Shown: positions 14,915-17,845 of the stretch, piece after piece
Position numbering within the stretch: position 1 is the first letter of the stretch
Layout: every line of letters starts with the position of its first letter
From: Prevotellaceae bacterium UBA4359
GTDB taxonomy: Bacteria > Bacteroidota > Bacteroidia > Bacteroidales > Bacteroidaceae
Assembly (NCBI GenBank): GCA_002393555.1
Contig: DGSP01000082.1
Span: 16,813-34,657 of the forward strand
Reading direction: 5' to 3'
Length of the DNA: 17,845 bases
Program-made: the position numbers and the translations under genes
Notes under the pieces: model-generated
Databases searched by the model: none
Seen by the model: the letters and a program-made list of their open reading frames with translations, nothing else
What the model was told of the DNA's origin: nothing

Positions 14915-15088
14915 CTACCAGAGTTCTTTGCTGTCGGCAGGTGCATCAGCCTCGTTGGCTATGCGCATGCGCAAGTTGGCATCGGGAGTACCTTCGCCAC
15001 CAACAGGAATTTTTGTGGCTGGTACCAACAATTCTTCGCCCATCAGATGATGCACTTCCATCATCGGTTCATCATAAGTCTTTTTCAT
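14915..15088 (-). CDS. 57-aa 'MKKTY..P.MEV' small protein
   Basis: The minus strand carries a complete short gene that begins MKKTYDEPMMEVHHLMGEE and ends ADSKELW before a TAG at 14917-14915. The 'MKKxYxxPxxEV' start and the Gly-, Asp- and Glu-rich tail match a class of very small Prevotella and Bacteroides proteins that I recall as common and uncharacterised. An A/T-rich stretch typical of Bacteroidetes leaders lies before the ATG. It begins 38 nt downstream of the BspA-like gene on the same strand, so the two probably share a transcript. There is no signal peptide or membrane helix. It is too short for many gene callers. Confidence 0.65.
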   Translation of the reverse strand: MKKTYDEPMMEVHHLMGEELLVPATKIPVGGEGTPDANLRMRIANEADAPADSKELW

Positions 15089-15126
15089 TGTTTGTTTTTT
15101 GATTTTTTTAGTTTGTTAATTAAAAG

Positions 15127-16614
15127 TTATCTTACCCATATTTTCTTGCCGTTCATGAGGTAGATGCCAGCCTTCAGACCTTGCAGACCGTTGGTGCTCA
15201 CCAAGCGGCCATCCATGTCATACACACGCTTGCTGTCAGTCTTGTCGCCTTCGGATTTTAAGCCTTCGATGCTCGTTGCCTCATTGGCGTCCACTTCACC
15301 CACCACGCGGATGTTGATGTTGACCGGACGTTCCAGGAATGCGCTGCCACGGCTCTCAGCCTTCATGTACCAGCGGAAAGCACCCAGTGCCACCTCGTCG
15401 TTGCTGGCCGTCTTCAGACTTCCACCGCTCATGAAGTAGTAGCCCGCAGTCTTCATGCCGTTCACCTTCTGATAGGTGCCAGTGAAGGTATATTTCGTAT
15501 CTACGGTGGCACAGTCAATCGAGTTCTCCTCGGTCACATACAGCGTGGCACCCGTCAGCGTCAGCGTCTTTTCGCCAGTTTCCTTTGCCTTGATGAGGTA
15601 AGGATAGTTCGGCCTCAAGTCGCCATTCCCCTCCTGCACCTTGAAGATTTCCAAATCAACTTCATCCACTACACCGTCATCATCCGTGTCATACTCATAG
15701 AACGCATTGATGCGCGCCACCTCAAAGTCCTCCTTCCAGTCCTCATAGGTCAGCGAGAACGGCACATAGAGTGCCTGCCAGTTGGTGTTGTTGAAAGTGC
15801 GGGTGTAGGTGAGAGAGTTGCATGTCCGCTCTTGATAGTTCTTGAATTCATCCGCACCTTCTGTAATCTCCACATTTGTTGCATCCTCCACATCCATTCC
15901 CACGATTGTTCCGAACTCCTTCCAAGGTGCGGTTGTGCTATAGGCTTCGAGGGATGTGTTGGGAACATGGAGTGTGCATTGGCTTTTGTCAACAGACTCA
16001 AAAACAAAACTCCCAACTGAAGGTGTTTCGTCTGCAAAACAATAGATGTCCTTTAGATTATAGCAATATTCGAAAGCACCATTGCCGATGCTTGTCACGC
16101 TGTTGTTGGGGATGGTGATGGATGTCAGTCCGCTACAGCCAGAGAAAGCACCATTGCCGATGTTTGTCACGCTGATGGGAATAACAAGGTCTTTCACTTC
16201 TTCTCCATTCATGTATAGATGATGAGCATAATTCAATGGATTGCTGTCAAAATCTTTAAAAGAAATATTGCACCATGAAGCGAGGTCGGTGATGTGGACG
16301 GCTGTTAGGCCGCTGCAGCCATAGAAAGCAGAACAGCCAATGCTTGTCACACTGTTGGGGATGGTGACGGATGTCAGGCCGCTGCAGCCAGAGAAAGTGT
16401 AATCTTCGAGGCTTGTCACGTTGTTGGGCAAGGTGATGGAAGTCAGGCTTTTGCAGCCGGCGAAAGCATGATTGTAGATGCTCATCACGCTATTGGGGAT
16501 GGTGATGGAGGTCAGGCTTTTGCAGCCGGCGAAAGCATGATTGTAGATGCTCATCACGCTATTGGGGATGGTGATGGAGGTCAGGCCACTGCAATCCTCG
16601 TATTTGCAAGTCAT
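15127..16614 (-). CDS. BspA-like leucine-rich-repeat protein, N-terminus probably lost
   Basis: The 495-aa product contains BspA-type (LRR_5) repeats of about 23 residues over residues 1-190 ('CSGLTSITIPNSV'), then a beta-rich region (about 245-440) with a calcium-binding-like 'DTDDDGVVDEVD' (309-320), and a C-terminus 'RVYDMDGRLVS...GLKAGIYLMNGKKIWVR'. That end resembles the type IX secretion sorting domain, so the parent protein was surface-exposed; BspA proteins bind host matrix. The N-terminus starts inside a repeat and has no signal peptide. A stop codon (TGA) lies two codons before the ATG, and I find no secretion signal upstream in any frame. It is therefore probably a 5'-truncated gene or a pseudogene. 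Two repeats are identical at the DNA level. Confidence 0.8.
   Translation of the reverse strand: MTCKYEDCSGLTSITIPNSVMSIYNHAFAGCKSLTSITIPNSVMSIYNHAFAGCKSLTSITLPNNVTSLEDYTFSGCSGLTSVTIPNSVTSIGCSAFYGCSGLTAVHITDLASWCNISFKDFDSNPLNYAHHLYMNGEEVKDLVIPISVTNIGNGAFSGCSGLTSITIPNNSVTSIGNGAFEYCYNLKDIYCFADETPSVGSFVFESVDKSQCTLHVPNTSLEAYSTTAPWKEFGTIVGMDVEDATNVEITEGADEFKNYQERTCNSLTYTRTFNNTNWQALYVPFSLTYEDWKEDFEVARINAFYEYDTDDDGVVDEVDLEIFKVQEGNGDLRPNYPYLIKAKETGEKTLTLTGATLYVTEENSIDCATVDTKYTFTGTYQKVNGMKTAGYYFMSGGSLKTASNDEVALGAFRWYMKAESRGSAFLERPVNINIRVVGEVDANEATSIEGLKSEGDKTDSKRVYDMDGRLVSTNGLQGLKAGIYLMNGKKIWVR
16442..16579 (-). repeat. Perfect 69-bp tandem duplication in the LRR gene
   Basis: Positions 16442-16510 and 16511-16579 are identical over all 69 bases and encode the same 23-aa repeat unit ('SVMSIYNHAFAGCKSLTSI'). 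Neighbouring repeats of the gene have diverged, so this pair is a recent duplication or gene-conversion product that keeps the frame. Confidence 0.9.
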
Positions 16615-16858
16615 TTTATATCAACAACTTGCATGTTAAATGGTAGAAAAGTGATTACATAGATTCTATGGGTTTAAGAAAAGATGAATTTTTAACGTAT
16701 TTAACTTTTGCAAACCACAAAAATTGTATGTATGTGCAACATTTTGCAAAACTTGACTACTAATCATCTTTGAGTTATATGCCGAACAACAAATTTTGTA
16801 CTATTATATAAAGGTTCCTATGAATGAAACAGAAATTTGGCATAATTACCGATGGAAC

Positions 16859-16890
16859 AATAATGTCATAACAATGTAACAAACATTATT
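16859..16890 (+). promoter_or_regulatory. Pho-box-like direct repeats inside an inverted repeat
   Basis: ATGTCAT (16863-16869), AACA, then ATGTAAC (16874-16880) form two 7-bp half-sites with 11-bp periodicity, close to the E. coli Pho box pattern (CTGTCAT, 4 A/T-rich bases, CTGTCAT). They lie within an 8-bp inverted repeat AATAATGT/ACATTATT (16859-16866 and 16883-16890). The site is 23-50 nt upstream of the likely -7 box, where an OmpR/PhoB activator usually binds. Autoregulation by the following response regulator is an inference. Confidence 0.45.
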
Positions 16891-16912
16891 CCTGCATCTC
16901 AGAAAAAAGCAG

Positions 16913-16920
16913 TATCTTTG
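16913..16920 (+). promoter_or_regulatory. -7 box of the response-regulator gene
   Basis: TATCTTTG matches TAnnTTTG and lies 46 nt before the ATG. No good TTTG is seen at the -33 distance, which fits an activator-dependent promoter. The rest of 16615-16858 is A+T-rich, and I see no gene or clear signal in it. Confidence 0.6.
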
Positions 16921-16966
16921 TGCCCGAAAAGATTATCTGTTTCATTCACAACCATTTGAAGAATTT

Positions 16967-17668
16967 ATGAAAATACTTGTTGTTGATGACGAGTTAGATA
17001 TCTGTGAGATATTGCAATACAACCTTGAAACTGAAGGATATGAGGTCGTAACCGCAAACTCTGCAGAGGAAGCACTCAAACTCCCTCTACAAGAGTTTGC
17101 GCTAATCCTATTAGATGTAATGATGGGAGAAATGTCAGGATTTCAGATGGCACGAAAGATGAAGGACAATCCCTCTACGGCACAGATACCCATCATTTTT
17201 ATCACAGCACTTGAAGGAGAGGACAACCTTGTTAAGGGACTGAACATTGGTGCCGATGACTATATCGCCAAGCCACTAAGCATGAAAGAGGTGAAAGCAA
17301 GAGTCAAGGCGGTGCTCAGGCGGGCGACTCAAACGAATGTTCCCCCGAGTGGTGAAGTGCATGTAGCTGTTTCTGATAGCAAAATATGTTTTGAGGGTAT
17401 TACTCTTGATTTGAATGCCAAGACAGCTACTGTCGATGGCCAAGATGTTTTTCTCACTAAACTGGAATATGAGATGCTATCACTCTTATTACAACATCCA
17501 GGCAAGGTGTTTTCACGTGAAGACATACTGACACTTTGTTGGCCTCAAGATGTGTTTGTGCTCGATCGTACGGTAGATGTGAACATCACCCGACTGCGTA
17601 AGAAGATTGGCTCTTATGGAAAACAGATAAAAACACGTGTAGGTTATGGCTACTGCTTTGAAAAGTAA
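16967..17668 (+). CDS. OmpR/PhoB-family response regulator
   Basis: The 233-aa protein has an N-terminal receiver domain (about 1-118) with the acidic pair Asp7-Asp8, the phosphoacceptor Asp50 in 'LILLDVMM', Thr80 in 'FITA', and Lys102 in 'DDYIAKP'. A winged-helix DNA-binding domain follows (about 135-233), with 'LTKLEYEMLSLLLQHPGKVFSRE' and 'RTVDVNITRLRKKIG' as the recognition region. It is phosphorylated by the kinase encoded immediately downstream, whose start overlaps by 23 nt. The Pho-box-like site upstream and the PhoB-type receiver suggest a phosphate-responsive regulator, but I do not assign a name on that alone. Confidence 0.92.
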   Translation: MKILVVDDELDICEILQYNLETEGYEVVTANSAEEALKLPLQEFALILLDVMMGEMSGFQMARKMKDNPSTAQIPIIFITALEGEDNLVKGLNIGADDYIAKPLSMKEVKARVKAVLRRATQTNVPPSGEVHVAVSDSKICFEGITLDLNAKTATVDGQDVFLTKLEYEMLSLLLQHPGKVFSREDILTLCWPQDVFVLDRTVDVNITRLRKKIGSYGKQIKTRVGYGYCFEK

Positions 17669-17845
17669 ATCCTTTCAGCGTAATCTGCTGATCAGTATCG
17701 GCGGTGTTTTCCTGCTCTTTGCTGTTTGCTTTAGCGTGTATCAATACCAGCGTGAAAAGGAGTATAAAATAGACATCCTTCATTCGCGTCTGCAGATGTA
17801 TAACTACGACATCATGCAGGTGCTGGGCGAGGACGGCATCACCAG
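17646..17845 (+). CDS. Sensor histidine kinase, N-terminal part (cut by window edge)
   Basis: Translation begins at an ATG 23 nt inside the regulator gene and stays open to the end of the window (66 codons). It shows a membrane helix (about 13-31, 'NLLISIGGVFLLFAVCFSV') followed by a charged extracytoplasmic segment ('YQYQREKEYKIDILHSRLQ'). The kinase core lies beyond the window. The overlap and its place after a response regulator make it the cognate sensor. Confidence 0.75.
   Translation, partial: MATALKSKSFQRNLLISIGGVFLLFAVCFSVYQYQREKEYKIDILHSRLQMYNYDIMQVLGEDGIT

Noticed and set aside
16442..16579. Repeated units as a CRISPR array
   Set aside because: Units are contiguous, in frame and encode leucine-rich repeats; there are no spacers.

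Overview
The window looks like a chromosomal segment of a Bacteroidales bacterium, most likely a Prevotella relative. The evidence is the promoter style (TTTG, about 19-20 nt, then TAnnTTTG, with few Shine-Dalgarno sites), a BspA-type leucine-rich-repeat protein with a 'GIYLMNGKK' C-terminus, a short 'MKKTYDEPMMEV' peptide gene, and the hisG-hisD-hisC-hisB order with a fused HisB. I assign the genus by recognition only.

Region 1 (1-5689, minus strand) is a tight five-gene cluster. Every product has a signal peptide. In transcription order it encodes an LPP20-like helical protein, a DUF4384-type protein, an unrecognised protein, a Sel1-repeat plus caspase-like cysteine peptidase with an intact His/Cys dyad, and a transglutaminase-like protein with a Cys-His-Asp triad. 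I infer an envelope proteolysis or modification system; this is the best candidate here for something undescribed. The middle of the cluster (about 2270-4110) is clearly richer in A+T than both ends.

Region 2 (5690-6183) has no credible gene. It holds two nested inverted-repeat structures, a plausible minus-strand promoter and the terminator of the next gene. It may be a long structured leader or a separate noncoding RNA.

Region 3 (6184-8700) holds a SPOR-domain lipoprotein gene (minus) that diverges from a plus-strand envelope operon (YtxH-like, holin-like membrane protein, small basic protein), followed by recR.

Region 4 (8700-14890, plus) holds a four-helix membrane protein, a family 2 glycosyltransferase with an extra C-terminal domain, and the histidine genes hisG, hisD, hisC and bifunctional hisB, closed by a strong 16-bp terminator hairpin. 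HisG, HisD, HisC and HisB supply steps 1, 10, 8, and 7 plus 9 of the pathway; the other his genes are not in the window.

Region 5 (14891-16614, minus) holds a 57-aa peptide gene and a BspA-like gene that lacks a signal peptide and carries a perfect 69-bp tandem duplication.

Region 6 (16615-17845, plus) holds a PhoB/OmpR-type response regulator behind a Pho-box-like promoter element, overlapping the start of a membrane histidine kinase that is cut by the window edge.
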